A model generated the notes under the pieces. That model searched no databases. It saw only the letters and a program-made list of their open reading frames with translations, and was not told the DNA's origin. Of a DNA stretch of 8,743 nucleotides, positions 6,969-8,743 are shown one piece after another (positions within the stretch are counted from its first letter, which is position 1; the number at the start of each line of letters is the position of its first letter). The stretch is taken from NCBI GenBank assembly GCA_004293505.1, contig RDYY01000147.1, positions 1-8,743 on the forward strand. The letters are read 5' to 3'. The position numbers were made by a program, and so were the translations under genes. The DNA comes from Sphingobacteriia bacterium. GTDB taxonomy: Bacteria > Bacteroidota > Bacteroidia > Chitinophagales > Chitinophagaceae.

Positions 6969-6976
6969 CAAAATTA
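6969..6976 (-). promoter_or_regulatory. -7 promoter box of the AraC-family regulator
   Basis: The minus strand reads TAATTTTG, a full match to TAnnTTTG, ending 4 nt before ATG 6964. No clear -33 TTG is seen at the expected distance, as may be the case for an activator-dependent promoter. The closeness to the ATG implies a leaderless mRNA or initiation at Met7 (6946). Confidence 0.4.
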
Positions 6977-6990
6977 ATGTATCTACATGG

Positions 6991-8743
<1,753 letters not shown>

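Overview
The window looks like chromosomal DNA of a member of the Bacteroidota, most likely a Chitinophagaceae-type bacterium. Four things point there. The isoleucyl-tRNA synthetase is of the long type with a GIHH signature. Its 3' neighbour starts with a Lys-Ala-Pro repeat, as I recall for DksA/TraR-like proteins next to ileS in this group. The lipoprotein begins C-S-K-E-V-S-F-E, followed by a Thr/Gly-rich domain familiar from Chitinophagaceae surface lipoproteins. Finally, several gene starts are preceded by TAnnTTTG-like -7 boxes, the Bacteroidota promoter element. All of this is from memory of the families; no search was run.

Layout, left to right. Minus strand, 1-3748: a two-gene unit transcribed leftwards, ileS (392-3748) followed 5 nt later by a protein with near-identical 13-residue K/A/P repeats (386 to beyond base 1), only its N-terminal 128 residues being in the window. 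Plus strand, 3834-5963: a D-lactate dehydrogenase gene diverging from ileS across an 85-bp gap, then, 33 nt after its stop, a gene for an uncharacterised secreted lipoprotein. Minus strand, 6041-6964: an AraC-family regulator with a five-cysteine cluster ahead of its DNA-binding domain, convergent with the lipoprotein gene. Plus strand, 7116 to the end: gyrB, cut by the window edge after 542 codons.

The genes are mostly core functions (translation, fermentation, DNA topology) plus one regulator and one envelope protein. I see no mobile element, integrase, CRISPR array, tRNA or rRNA, no stretch over 300 bases without a gene, and no broken gene. I did not find a new multi-gene system. The points most worth a second look are the GIHH motif of IleRS, which predicts natural mupirocin resistance; the recently expanded 39-bp repeat; two -7 boxes each exactly 4 nt before an ATG (possible leaderless mRNAs); the cysteine cluster of the regulator; and two inverted repeats in the regulator-gyrB intergenic region.
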